Assembly (NCBI RefSeq): GCF_016862115.1
Contig: NZ_BOMI01000144.1
Span: forward strand, 1-64,000
Source of the DNA: Paractinoplanes deccanensis
GTDB taxonomy: Bacteria > Actinomycetota > Actinomycetes > Mycobacteriales > Micromonosporaceae
DNA length: 64,000 bases
Direction of reading: 5' to 3'
Below the pieces are notes generated by a model. It made no database searches. It saw only the letters and a list, made by a program, of their open reading frames with translations, and was not told the origin of the DNA. Both the position numbers and the translations under genes were made by a program. Positions 25,277-33,899 of the stretch are shown here, piece by piece (positions within the stretch are counted from its first letter, which is position 1; every line of letters starts with the position of its first letter).

Positions 25277-26410
25277 ATGGCCCCATCCACCCCGGCGCCT
25301 GACCGGACGGACCATCTCGCCCTGGACGGGCGGGTCCTGTCCGACGAGTACCACGGCATCGGCCGCCTCGCCGAGATGCTGCTCCACCGGCTGGCGGGCT
25401 CCGCGGAGTTCGAGGTCACGGTGTTCGTCCGGCCGGGACAACGGTCGCGGCGCTTCGACATCGACGGCCTGATCGAGGGTCTCGGCTACCGGCGGGCACA
25501 CTTCGATCTGCCGCTGACCTCGCCGATGCAGTGGATCCGCTGGCCGGCCGCGCTGCGCCGGGTGGGCGCCACGGTCACGATCTCGCCGTACAGCCTGGGT
25601 GGCCCGGTGGTCGGGGGCGGGCGGCGCGGCACCTTCGTGCACGACTGCATCATGGAGACCGACGCCCGGTTCGCTCCCGACCGCCGCACCCGGGCGCTGT
25701 ACATGATGCACACCGCGATGATGGCGCGGCGCAATCGGGTCCTCACCCGCAGTTCCGCGTCGGCGCGCGACATCGAGCGCTTCTACCGGGTGCCGGTGCG
25801 GGACTGGCAGGTCATCCCCGGCGGGGTGGACGAGACCTTCGCCCGCGGCGCCCGGCCGGCCACCAGCATCGACGGGCAGGACCTGCCCGCGACCTACGTG
25901 CTCCAGGTCGGGGCGCGGCGGCCGCACAAGAACGTGGCGGGGCTCGTCCGGGTCCTGCCCCTGCTCCCCGAGCACTACCACCTCGTCCTGATCGGCACGA
26001 TCGACGCGCGCTTCCCCGATCCGGTGCCCGCGCTGGCCGGCGAGCTCGGCGTGGCCCACCGGATCCGTCATCTGCCCCGGGTGAGCGAGGCGGAACTGCA
26101 CAGCGTGTACGCCGGCGCGGAGGCCTTCGTCTATCCCTCACTGATCGAGGGCCTCGGCCTGCCGCTGCTGGAGGCGATGGCGGCCGGGCTGCCCGTCGTG
26201 GCCAGCGACATCCCGGTGTTCCGCGAGATCGCCGAGGACGCCGCGCTCCTGGTGCCGCCGGACGACCCGCGGGCCTGGGCCGAGGCGATCCTGCGGCTGC
26301 GGGCGCCGGCCGAGCGGGCGGCCCTGGTGGCCGCCGGCCACGAGAAAGTGACGAAGAACACATGGGACGTCACGGCGGCGAAAATGCTCGACGCGATCCG
26401 CAGGATGTGA
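25277..26410 (+). CDS. GT4-family glycosyltransferase
   Basis: The 377-residue cytosolic GT-B enzyme has an N-terminal acceptor half with SDEYHGIGRLAEMLL. The C-terminal donor half has VLQVGARRPHKN, the typical PSLIEGLGLPLLEAMAAGLPVVAS block with its EGLGLPLLE nucleotide-sugar motif, and LVPPDD. GT4 enzymes of this kind transfer mannose, glucose or related sugars from GDP- or UDP-donors to a growing lipid-linked glycan. A GAGGAG lies about ten bases before the ATG. It stands alone on the plus strand, divergent from the flippase. Confidence 0.88.
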   Translation: MAPSTPAPDRTDHLALDGRVLSDEYHGIGRLAEMLLHRLAGSAEFEVTVFVRPGQRSRRFDIDGLIEGLGYRRAHFDLPLTSPMQWIRWPAALRRVGATVTISPYSLGGPVVGGGRRGTFVHDCIMETDARFAPDRRTRALYMMHTAMMARRNRVLTRSSASARDIERFYRVPVRDWQVIPGGVDETFARGARPATSIDGQDLPATYVLQVGARRPHKNVAGLVRVLPLLPEHYHLVLIGTIDARFPDPVPALAGELGVAHRIRHLPRVSEAELHSVYAGAEAFVYPSLIEGLGLPLLEAMAAGLPVVASDIPVFREIAEDAALLVPPDDPRAWAEAILRLRAPAERAALVAAGHEKVTKNTWDVTAAKMLDAIRRM

Positions 26411-26417
26411 AGGTGAT

Positions 26418-26455
26418 CAATTGCGGGCGCGTATCCCGCTGGTGACCGCAAATTG
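26418..26455 (+). terminator. hairpin after the GT4 gene
   Basis: CAATTGCGG (26418-26426) pairs with CCGCAAATTG (26446-26455) with a single bulge, beginning eight bases after the stop codon. It lacks a T-tract, so its function as a terminator is uncertain. Confidence 0.35.
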
Positions 26456-26768
26456 ACGCGAAACAGCGCCGCCACGGCCTGTTAGGAAAGCGTTCACGTT
26501 CGTTGCACAGTGGAAATCAAAGCGGCAGCGTTCCGGCATGACCGTCCACTGAGAACGGACACGGGCTGAGAAACCGGGCGAAACCATAAAGTAAAAGCAG
26601 CATGTCGGGCATGGTCACTCGGAAAGGGTCGTCCGAGCGCGCGCTTCCGATCACCGCGTCGAACCCCTAGCATCGGTTCCGGCGACAGCGCGCAGTCCAT
26701 TTTGGCCATCGCCCGGCGGCCCGATCCGTCGCCGGCAGGCGCCGTTCTTCACTCTCCTTACGATTCTT

Positions 26769-26788
26769 TTGACAGTCACGTCCGTCAA
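26769..26788. promoter_or_regulatory. inverted repeat TTGACAG-N6-CCGTCAA
   Basis: The arms match at six of seven positions. The left arm doubles as a consensus -35 hexamer TTGACA, with TAAGAT 25 bp further on. It lies about 45 bp ahead of the GTG start of the GT2-GT4 gene, so it could be an operator overlapping a promoter. Confidence 0.35.
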
Positions 26789-26830
26789 TGCAACATCCAT
26801 AAGATCCGTTGCCGACGTGAGGAATTTTTC

Positions 26831-28735
26831 GTGTCTCAGACCGCGCAGAGACCCGTGCCCGGAAGCCGAGAGGATCCGGTCGGCACGCCGGCCGGTTCCG
26901 GGCGGATCGCCGTCATCGTGCCCACCCGCCACGAGGCGGACAGCGTGGGACCGCTGTACCACCGGCTCCGCGCCGCGCTGAACGGGCGGAACTGGGAGAT
27001 CGTCTTCGTCGACGACTCCGACGACGAGACGCCCGCACGGCTGGCCGATCTGGCCGGCCACGATCCGCGGGTCGCCGTCGTCCACCGCGCGCCGGACCGG
27101 CGCCCGGGCGGGCTGGGCGGTGCCGTGCTGGCCGGCTTCGCCGCCACCGAGGCCGGGGTGCTCGCCGTGATGGACGCCGACATGCAGCACCCTCCCGAGG
27201 CCCTGCCCCGTCTCGTGGACGCGCTCGCCTCCGGGCCGGCCGACCTTGTGGTCGGCACGAGATACCGGGGCCGCGGCTCGGCCGAGGGGCTCAACGGCTC
27301 CTTCCGGCACCAGGCGTCGCGCGCGTGCCGCCGGCTTGTGCACGCCGTACTGCCGCGGACCCGGGTCTCCACCGATCCGCTGGGCGGCTTCTTCGCGCTG
27401 CGGCGCGAGGTCGTCGACGGCGTGCCGCTCCGGCCGATCGGCTACAAGATCCTGCTGGAGATCCTCGTCCGCGGCCGATGGAACGCCGTCGACGAGGTGG
27501 AGTACACGTTCCGGCGCCGGTTCGAGGGCGCGTCCAAGTCGGGGCTCGGCGAGGCGCGGCGCTTCCTGCGCCACGTCGTCGCGCTGCGCCGGGCCGCGCC
27601 GGCCACGCCCGCCCGGCCGGCCGGTTCGCACCGCCCGCTGCGCGTGCTCATCTTCACCTCGGAGGTCGCCCCCGTCGTCAGCGGCATCGCCACGTCGATG
27701 GGCAATCTCAGCCGCAGCCTCACCGCCGCCGGCCACCAGGTCGACGTGGTCAGCCGGGCCGACTTCCCGCGCCTGGTCCACCGCGAGGTCCGGCTCTCCG
27801 GCTTCGCCCGGTCCTGGCCGCGCTTCCGCCGGCGGCTGAGCGCGTACGACGTGGTGAACGTGCACGGCCCGGTGCCCACCATGAGCGACGCGTTCCTGCT
27901 GCTCGCCGCGACGATGCGCCGGCGCCGGCGCCCGGCGGTCGTCTACACGCACCACAGCGACCTCGCGATCCCGGGGCTGCGCGGCCTCTGCGCGCTCTAC
28001 AACCGGATGCATCGCCGGGTGGCCCAGCTCGCCGACGTCATCCTGGTCAGCTCGGCGGAGTACCGCGACCGGATGCACATGCCGTCCGGCCCGCACGTCG
28101 AGATCATCCCGTGGGGCGTGGACACCCGGCGGGTGCTGCCCCGGCCGCCCCGGCCGCCCGGCGCGGCGCTGCGCGTGCTCTTCGTCGGCCAGCTGCGCCC
28201 GTACAAGGGGGCCCACATCCTGCTCGACGCGGCCGGCGACCTGCCGGGCGTGACCGTGACGCTGATCGGTGACGGCCCGGAGCGCCCGCGGCTGGAGGCC
28301 CGCGCGGCCGGCCTGCCCGCGGTCACCTTCCGCGGCCGGGTCAGCGACGCCGACCTGTGGCACGCCTACAGCACCCACGACGTGATCGTGCTGCCCAGCC
28401 TCACCACCGCGGAGGCGTACGGCCTCGTGCTCGGCGAGGGCATGGCGTCCGGCTGCGTCCCGGTCGCCAGCGACCTGCCGGGCGTGCGGGAGGTGGCCGG
28501 GCCGAGCGGCCTGCTCGTCGCACCCGGCGACGCGGAGGCGCTGCGCGACGCGCTGAAACGGCTCTCCACCGACGATGCCCTGCTGGACCGTCTCGCCCGC
28601 GCCAGCCTCGAGCGCGGCCTCGCGATGTCGGTCGAGGCGGCCACAACCCGGCACGACCAGGTCTTCCGCCACGTGCTCGACCACACCGGCGCGCGGCGCA
28701 CGGCCACGCCCGCCCCTCGCACCACACACCCCTAG
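26831..28735 (+). CDS. GT2-GT4 fused bifunctional glycosyltransferase
   Basis: The 634-residue protein joins two glycosyltransferases. Residues about 24-250 form a GT2 (GT-A, dolichol-phosphate-mannose-synthase-like) domain with VIVPTRHEADSV, VFVDDSDDETP and DADMQHPPEALP. Residues about 270-625 form a GT4 (GT-B) domain with APVVSGIATSMGNL, VPWGVDTR-like PWGVDT, LFVGQLRPYKGA and SLTTAEAYGLVLGEGMASG. The N-terminal part could make a polyprenyl-phosphate sugar and the C-terminal part extend a glycan. The GTG at 26831 has GAGGA ten bases upstream, which decides the start. It is followed after 8 bp by hddA, so it probably leads the heptose operon. Confidence 0.87.
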   Translation: MSQTAQRPVPGSREDPVGTPAGSGRIAVIVPTRHEADSVGPLYHRLRAALNGRNWEIVFVDDSDDETPARLADLAGHDPRVAVVHRAPDRRPGGLGGAVLAGFAATEAGVLAVMDADMQHPPEALPRLVDALASGPADLVVGTRYRGRGSAEGLNGSFRHQASRACRRLVHAVLPRTRVSTDPLGGFFALRREVVDGVPLRPIGYKILLEILVRGRWNAVDEVEYTFRRRFEGASKSGLGEARRFLRHVVALRRAAPATPARPAGSHRPLRVLIFTSEVAPVVSGIATSMGNLSRSLTAAGHQVDVVSRADFPRLVHREVRLSGFARSWPRFRRRLSAYDVVNVHGPVPTMSDAFLLLAATMRRRRRPAVVYTHHSDLAIPGLRGLCALYNRMHRRVAQLADVILVSSAEYRDRMHMPSGPHVEIIPWGVDTRRVLPRPPRPPGAALRVLFVGQLRPYKGAHILLDAAGDLPGVTVTLIGDGPERPRLEARAAGLPAVTFRGRVSDADLWHAYSTHDVIVLPSLTTAEAYGLVLGEGMASGCVPVASDLPGVREVAGPSGLLVAPGDAEALRDALKRLSTDDALLDRLARASLERGLAMSVEAATTRHDQVFRHVLDHTGARRTATPAPRTTHP

Positions 28736-28743
28736 GGAGTCAC

Positions 28744-29853
28744 GTGCCCAGTCTCATCATGAACGACCCGCGGACCGAGCCCCGGTCCGCACCCGACCAC
28801 ACGGCGATCCGTGGCGACACCCGGGCGCTGCGGCTGCGGGCGAAGGCCCCGCTGCGGGTGAGCTTCGCCGGTGGCGGCACCGACGTCGCTCCCTTCCCCG
28901 AGACCGAGGGCGGCGCGGTGCTCTCCGCGACGATCGCCCGCTACGCGTACGGCAGCCTGACGCCGCGCCCGGACGGCGCGATCCGCATCTCGTCCGAGGA
29001 CCTCGGCGTCTCCCTCGAGTTCGGCGTCGACGAGCGCCTCACCCTCGACGGGGAGCTCGACCTCGCCAAGGCCGCGGCCTGCCACCTCGGCGACCTGGCC
29101 GGCGGCGAGCGCGACGGCTACGAGCTGCGCATCCACAGCTCCGCACCGCCCGGCTCCGGCCTGGGGTCGTCCTCGGCGGTGATGGTGACCCTGGTCGGCC
29201 TGCTGCGCGACCGGTACGGCCTGCAGATGGACGCCTATCAGGTCGCGCACACCGCGCACCGGCTCGAGCGCCACGACCTCGGCATCCGCGGCGGCCAGCA
29301 GGACCACTACGCGGCGGCGTTCGGCGGCTTCAACTACATCGAGTTCCTCGGCGGCGACCAGGTTGTCGTCAATCCGCTGCGCGTCCGCGACGACACGCTC
29401 GCCGAACTGGAACACAACCTGCTGCTCTGCTTCACCGGCCGCACCCGGGCGTCGGACAACATCATCGCCGACCAGTCGGCCCGCCTGGCCGGCGCCGAGC
29501 TGGACACGGTCGAGGGGCTGCGGGCCCAGAAGGAGCTCGCCACCGCGATGAAGCACGCGCTGCTGCGCAACCGGCTGCGCGACTTCGGCGCGCTGCTCGA
29601 CGAGGCCTGGGAGCAGAAGAAGCGGATCAGCCCGAGGATCAGCACCGCGTACATCGACGAGGCGTACGCGGCGGCGCGCGCGGCGGGCGCCCTCGGCGGC
29701 AAGATCACCGGGGCCGGCGGGGGCGGCTTCATGCTCATCTACTGCGACTTCGACCGCAGGCGGCAGGTGGCCGCCGCACTGACCGACCTGGACATGACGG
29801 TGGAGGAGATCACCTTCGCTCCCACCGGCCTGAGCACCTGGAGCCCACGATGA
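28744..29853 (+). CDS. hddA: D-glycero-alpha-D-manno-heptose 7-phosphate kinase (HddA-like)
   Basis: The 369-residue GHMP-family kinase has APLRVSFAGGGTDVAPFPE at the N-terminus. The ATP-binding motif PPGSGLGSSSAVMV lies around residues 135-148, and the late glycine motif is GGKITGAGGGGFMLIYC. This combination is typical of HddA, which phosphorylates D-glycero-D-manno-heptose 7-phosphate at C1. Within 2 kb are the isomerase GmhA and phosphatase GmhB, which makes the heptose pathway assignment strong. The GTG start has GGGAG five bases upstream. The stop codon overlaps the gmhA start by 4 bp, indicating translational coupling. Confidence 0.88.
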   Translation: MPSLIMNDPRTEPRSAPDHTAIRGDTRALRLRAKAPLRVSFAGGGTDVAPFPETEGGAVLSATIARYAYGSLTPRPDGAIRISSEDLGVSLEFGVDERLTLDGELDLAKAAACHLGDLAGGERDGYELRIHSSAPPGSGLGSSSAVMVTLVGLLRDRYGLQMDAYQVAHTAHRLERHDLGIRGGQQDHYAAAFGGFNYIEFLGGDQVVVNPLRVRDDTLAELEHNLLLCFTGRTRASDNIIADQSARLAGAELDTVEGLRAQKELATAMKHALLRNRLRDFGALLDEAWEQKKRISPRISTAYIDEAYAAARAAGALGGKITGAGGGGFMLIYCDFDRRRQVAAALTDLDMTVEEITFAPTGLSTWSPR

Positions 29854-30437
29854 CCTACACGACCGTGCTGCGCGACCGCATCGGCGAGAGCGCCGAGACC
29901 AAGACCCGGCTCACCCGCGACGACGAGCTGATGGACGTGCTGGACGGCATCACCGCGACGGTCGTCGAGTGCGTGGCGAGCGGCCGTACCGTGTTCTTCT
30001 GCGGCAACGGCGGCTCGTCGACCGACGCCGAGCACCTCTCGGCCGAGCTGCTCGGCCGTTTCCGGTACGACCGGCCGTCCATGTCGTCCTACTGCCTGGC
30101 GAGCAACACGGCCGCCATGACGGCGATCGGCAACGACTACAGCTACGACCTGACCTTCGCCCGCCAGCTCGCCGGCCTGGGCCGCAAGGGCGACGTCCTG
30201 ATCGGCCTGTCCACCAGTGGCAACTCGGCCAACGTCGTGCAGGCCGTGATCCAGGCCGCCGACATGGAGATCACCACCGTGGCGTTCACCGGCGCCGACG
30301 GCGGCAAGCTCGCCGGCCTCGCCGACCACACCTTCCGGGCGCCGTCCTCCGAGACCGCCCGGGTGCAGGAGTGCCACATGGCGGTGGGGCACACGATCTG
30401 CGAGATCGTCGAGGCCGCCGTCCACCCGCGGCCGTGA
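29850..30437 (+). CDS. gmhA: sedoheptulose 7-phosphate isomerase GmhA
   Basis: The 195-residue protein is a SIS-domain phosphosugar isomerase. It has the GmhA signature FFCGNGGSSTDAEHLSAEL at about residues 49-67, LIGLSTSGNSANVVQA in the middle and QECHMAVGHTICEIVE at the C-terminus. It converts sedoheptulose 7-phosphate to D-glycero-D-manno-heptose 7-phosphate, the first committed step of heptose activation, and is a cytosolic zinc enzyme in characterised relatives. Its ATG overlaps the hddA stop and its stop overlaps the gmhB GTG, so the three genes are one coupled unit. Confidence 0.9.
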   Translation: MTYTTVLRDRIGESAETKTRLTRDDELMDVLDGITATVVECVASGRTVFFCGNGGSSTDAEHLSAELLGRFRYDRPSMSSYCLASNTAAMTAIGNDYSYDLTFARQLAGLGRKGDVLIGLSTSGNSANVVQAVIQAADMEITTVAFTGADGGKLAGLADHTFRAPSSETARVQECHMAVGHTICEIVEAAVHPRP

Positions 30438-30955
30438 GGCGCTGGTCCGCCGTCCTGCTCGACCGGGACGGCACGGTCAACGTCAAGGCCCCGGAGGGCG
30501 AGTACGTGTCCGGTCCCGCGCAGCTGACCCTGCTGCCCGGGACCGGCCGGGCCGTGCGCCGGCTGCGCGAGGCCGGCATCCCGGTGTACGTGGTGACCAA
30601 TCAGCGCGGCGTCGCCCGGGGCAAGCTCACGATGCGCGACCTGGACGCGGTGCACGAACGGCTCGTGGCCCTGCTGCGCGCGGAGGGAGCCGAGCTCGAC
30701 GGCATCTACGCCTGCGTGCACGAGGCCGGCCGGTGCGACTGCCGCAAGCCGCTGCCGGGCCTGTTGCGGCAGGTGGCCCGTGATCATCCCGGCGTCGACC
30801 TGACCCGCAGCGCGATGGTCGGCGACGCCGCCTCCGACGTGGCGGCGGGGGCGGCGGCCGGCTGCACCACGGTGCGGCTCGCCGCGACACCCGACGCCGC
30901 GGCCACCGTCACGGTTCGCGCCCTGCCCGACGCCGTGGGCTGGTTGCTGCGGTGA
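30434..30955 (+). CDS. gmhB: D-glycero-D-manno-heptose 1,7-bisphosphate 7-phosphatase (GmhB-like HAD)
   Basis: The 173-residue HAD-superfamily phosphatase has the nucleophile motif LLDRDGTVN (Asp10 and Asp12) and VTNQRGVARG. It also has a zinc-binding-type stretch with HEAGRCDCRKPLPG, and MVGDAASDVAAG as motif IV. These are the hallmarks of GmhB, which removes the C7 phosphate before nucleotidylation. The GTG at 30434 overlaps the gmhA stop by 4 bp. The next gene, a nucleotidyltransferase, is on the opposite strand 14 bp away, completing a four-step set. Confidence 0.88.
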   Translation: MRRWSAVLLDRDGTVNVKAPEGEYVSGPAQLTLLPGTGRAVRRLREAGIPVYVVTNQRGVARGKLTMRDLDAVHERLVALLRAEGAELDGIYACVHEAGRCDCRKPLPGLLRQVARDHPGVDLTRSAMVGDAASDVAAGAAAGCTTVRLAATPDAAATVTVRALPDAVGWLLR

Positions 30956-30969
30956 CGGGCGCCGGGCGG

Positions 30970-31989
30970 TCAGCCGGCCGCGGCAGCCTCCGCCCGCAGC
31001 ACCGAGCCGGGCGGCACCTGCGCGCCGTCGCCGAGCAGCACGCCTTCGACGACAGCGCCGTCGCCGACGGTGGCGCCGCGGCCCACCGCCGTGCCGGTCA
31101 GCCGCGCGCCGGCGCCGATCCGGGCGTCGTCGAAGAGCACGCTGCCGGTCAGGCGGGCCCCGGCGCCGACCTCGGCACGCCGGCCCACCACCGTTCCGGC
31201 GCTGAGGGTCGCCCCGCCGTTGACCCGGGCCCCGGTCATGACGAGGGTCTCCCCCGGCGTGCCGTGCAGGGCGGCGGACGGCGCCCGGCCCAGCACCAGA
31301 TCGCAGTTGCCCCGCACGTACGCCGCCGGCGTGCCGATGTCCAGCCAGTACGCGTCGTCGCGGAGGCTCCGCACGCGCCGCCCCTCGGCGATCAGCGCCG
31401 GGAAGGTCTCCCGTTCCAGGCTCACCACCCGGCCGGCGGGGATCGAGAAGAGGGCCGGACGCGAGAAGACGTACGTCCCGGCGTTGACCTGGTCGGTGGC
31501 GGGCCGGTCGGTCTTCTCCGCAAAGGCCAGCACCCGCCCGTCCGGGCCGGTGGACACCACGCCGTAGGCGGCGGGATCGGGCACCCGGCGCAGGTGCAAC
31601 GTGAGGTCGGCGTCCTGCCGGCGGTGGCTGCGCACCATCGCGGTCAGGTCGAGCCCGCCCAGCACGTCGCCGTTGAGGACGACCACCGGGCCGTCGCCGC
31701 GCAGGTGCTCCGCGGCGTTGCGCACCGCGCCGCCCGTGCCCAGCGGCTCGTCCTCGACCGCGTAGGTCAGGGTGATGCCGAGGTCGCGGCCGCCGCCGAA
31801 GTGCTCGCGGAACATCTCCGCCTTGTACGAGGTGGCGAGCACGACGTGCTCGGCGCCCGCCTGCCGGGCACGCAGGATCTGATGCGTGATGAACGGTATT
31901 CCGGCGAGTGGCAGCATCGGTTTCGGAGTGGTTTCGGTAAGCGGCCGCAGTCGCGTTCCCTGACCACCCACCAACAAGACAGCCTCCAT
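30970..31989 (-). CDS. sugar-1-phosphate nucleotidyltransferase (HddC/ManC-like) with left-handed beta-helix
   Basis: The 339-residue enzyme starts MEAVLLVGGQGTRLRPLT, the nucleotide-binding signature of the NTP_transferase family. It has VVLNGDVLGGLDL in the middle and an EKTDRP loop. The last 90 residues are hexapeptide repeats of a left-handed beta-helix (GAGARL, GRGATVGDGAVVEG). The length and helix resemble GDP-mannose pyrophosphorylases, while classical HddC is shorter. Neighbouring hddA, gmhA and gmhB suggest that it activates heptose 1-phosphate, probably with GTP, but mannose 1-phosphate is a real alternative. Two upstream in-frame ATGs at 31998 and 32001 exist; the third is preferred because the motif starts directly. 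Confidence 0.82.
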   Translation of the reverse strand: MEAVLLVGGQGTRLRPLTETTPKPMLPLAGIPFITHQILRARQAGAEHVVLATSYKAEMFREHFGGGRDLGITLTYAVEDEPLGTGGAVRNAAEHLRGDGPVVVLNGDVLGGLDLTAMVRSHRRQDADLTLHLRRVPDPAAYGVVSTGPDGRVLAFAEKTDRPATDQVNAGTYVFSRPALFSIPAGRVVSLERETFPALIAEGRRVRSLRDDAYWLDIGTPAAYVRGNCDLVLGRAPSAALHGTPGETLVMTGARVNGGATLSAGTVVGRRAEVGAGARLTGSVLFDDARIGAGARLTGTAVGRGATVGDGAVVEGVLLGDGAQVPPGSVLRAEAAAAG

Positions 31990-32062
31990 ATTGAACATCA
32001 TTATCCATCAATGTTTCGAGCGGAAGTCCGGCCGGGTGAACATGAGGACATCGGTGAATATC

Positions 32063-32815
32063 ATGGATCTTCTGCCCGCCGGTGAGCCGGTTTTGTTCGT
32101 CTCGCCGCACCTGGACGACGCGGTGCTGTCCTGCGGCGCGCTGATGGCCGCCGTCGCGGACCGGTGCCCCACGGTCGTCGCCACGGTCTTCACCGCCGCC
32201 GGCAGCCCGCCACACACCTACGCTGCCCGGCGCTTCCTGCGCGACGGGGGCGGCGGCAGCGCGCAAACCCTCTACCAAACCCGCCGGCACGAAGACACCG
32301 AAGTGCTCTCCCAACTGGACGCCGAGCCACTCCACCTGGGATTTCCCGACGCTCTTTTTCGCCGGCGCCGCTTCCCGGCCGGCGCCGCGCTGGTGCTGCC
32401 CGAGCTCGCGCACCGCTATCCGACCTATCGCTACGACATCGCCCGCGGCCGCGTGGCGCGCGGCGACCGTCCGATGATCGCCGACATCGTGACGGCGATG
32501 TCCGCCGCGGCGGCCCGCGCCCGCGTGATCTTCTGCCCGCTCGGTGTCGGCCGGCACGTCGACCATCTCATCACCCGCGAGGTGGGAACGCGATTCCCCG
32601 AGCGGGTCGTCTACTATTCCGACTTTCCCTACGACCAGACGTCCGCTCCCGATCGCGGCTTTGTCGCCCGGCACAGGCTGACGTCGTGGAAATGGGACGT
32701 GGGCATCGCGGAGAAAGCGCGCCTCATCCGCGGCTATCGAAGTCAGGCGGACGGGCTCTTTCCCGGCGGCGTCATTCCCGCCGCGCCGGAGGTGTATTGG
32801 TCCGCGGGCCGATGA
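32063..32815 (+). CDS. PIG-L family (LmbE-like) deacetylase
   Basis: The 250-residue protein has the metal site VSPHLDDAVLSCG near the N-terminus and the second conserved block PLGVGRHVDH in the middle, as in PIG-L/MshB/LmbE zinc deacetylases. These remove acetyl groups from N-acetyl-amino sugars. In this glycan locus the target may be a lipid-linked or exported amino sugar, though small-molecule substrates are possible. I choose the ATG at 32063 because GGTGA lies five bases upstream; ATG 32042 or GTG 32054 would add a few residues. The 3' end overlaps the convergent GT4 gene by 44 bp. Confidence 0.83.
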   Translation: MDLLPAGEPVLFVSPHLDDAVLSCGALMAAVADRCPTVVATVFTAAGSPPHTYAARRFLRDGGGGSAQTLYQTRRHEDTEVLSQLDAEPLHLGFPDALFRRRRFPAGAALVLPELAHRYPTYRYDIARGRVARGDRPMIADIVTAMSAAAARARVIFCPLGVGRHVDHLITREVGTRFPERVVYYSDFPYDQTSAPDRGFVARHRLTSWKWDVGIAEKARLIRGYRSQADGLFPGGVIPAAPEVYWSAGR

Positions 32816-33899
32816 GCTCGTCGATCAGGGCACGGTAGCGCTCACCGATCACCTCCCAGTCGTGGTTCCTGCTGAAGTCGTAGCCCCGCCTGCCCAGCTC
32901 CGCCCGGCGCCGCGGATCGGCGACGAGGTCGCGGAGCGCCCGGCCCAGCGCGGGCACGTCGAACGGCGGGACCCGCACCACGCAGTCGTCGCCCATCCAG
33001 CGCAGCTGGGGCAGGTCGAAGCAGACCACCGGCTTGCCGTGCGCCATCGCCTCCAGCGCGGCGAGGCTGAACGTCTCGAACCGGGACGGCACCACCATCG
33101 CGGCGCACGAGCGGATCAGCTTCTCCTTCTCCGCCCCGGTCACCCGCCCGGCCATCGTCACGTCGGCGCCGGCGGCCTCGACCAGCCGGCGCAGCCTGCG
33201 CTCCTCGGCGGGCACGCCGGAGCCCGCGATCACCAGCGGCATCCCCGCCGGGACGCGGCGCAGCGCCTCGAGCAGCAGGTCGAGCCCCTTCTGCTGCACG
33301 TCCACGCGGCCGAGGAAGAGCAGGTGGCCGCCGGCGCCGAACTCGTCCTCGGCCACCACGGGCCGATGGACCCCGTTGGGCACGAGATGGCAGCCGGCCG
33401 GGCGCGCGTACCGGACGATCGCCTGCCGGTCGACCTCGTTGAGCGTGACGAAGTGCCGGTACAGCCGCAGGGCCCGGCGCTCCACCAGGTGGAACGGCAG
33501 CCGGTACTTGCGGGCCATGTCGGCGCCGCTGAGCATCTGCACCAGCGCGACGACCCGGCGCCGGTACACCACCGGCAGAGGGCTGGCGGAGAACGGCGGG
33601 GACAGCGTCTCGATCCACACCGCCGGCCGGCGCAGCAACGCCACGAACGGCAGAAGCAGCTGAAAGAGGATCTGCCCTCCGCGCGGCCCCGCCCAGCCCA
33701 CGGGGAGGTGCACATAGCGGACGCCGTCACGGGTCCCCGACCGGCTGCCCCGGTAGGACCCCGTGTAGACCACGACGTCGAAGGCCCGGGCCAGCCGGAC
33801 GGCGACCTCGTGCACGACCACGGGACCACCTCCGCTGTAGTACGGGTTTCCCGTGCTGTCGAAGATGGACATGGCAACCGAACGCACGCCGGATCGCAT
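32772..33899 (-). CDS. GT4-family glycosyltransferase
   Basis: The 375-residue GT-B enzyme starts with SVAMSIFDSTGNPYYSGGGPVVVHEVA, a typical first strand and glycine loop. The donor half has HLLFLGRVDVQQKGLDLLLEAL, MAGRV and VPSRFETFSLAALEAMAHGKPVVCFD. It probably adds one sugar to the glycan assembled by this locus. The ATG at 33897-33899 gives a short leader before the first strand; the frame is open much further upstream but is Arg/Pro-rich and not credible. It overlaps the deacetylase gene tail to tail and is divergent from the epoxide hydrolase gene. Confidence 0.85.
   Translation of the reverse strand: MRSGVRSVAMSIFDSTGNPYYSGGGPVVVHEVAVRLARAFDVVVYTGSYRGSRSGTRDGVRYVHLPVGWAGPRGGQILFQLLLPFVALLRRPAVWIETLSPPFSASPLPVVYRRRVVALVQMLSGADMARKYRLPFHLVERRALRLYRHFVTLNEVDRQAIVRYARPAGCHLVPNGVHRPVVAEDEFGAGGHLLFLGRVDVQQKGLDLLLEALRRVPAGMPLVIAGSGVPAEERRLRRLVEAAGADVTMAGRVTGAEKEKLIRSCAAMVVPSRFETFSLAALEAMAHGKPVVCFDLPQLRWMGDDCVVRVPPFDVPALGRALRDLVADPRRRAELGRRGYDFSRNHDWEVIGERYRALIDELIGPRTNTPPARRE

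Larger units (their letters stand above)
26411..26830. other. 420-bp intergenic region upstream of the GT2-GT4 gene
   Basis: No coding potential is seen. The stretch is noticeably more AT-rich than its surroundings. It carries a hairpin just after the upstream GT4 stop (26418-26455) and a TTGACA-containing inverted repeat (26769-26788). A strong Shine-Dalgarno GAGGAA lies just ahead of the GTG at 26831. It is the likely promoter region of the heptose/glycosyltransferase operon. Confidence 0.5.
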
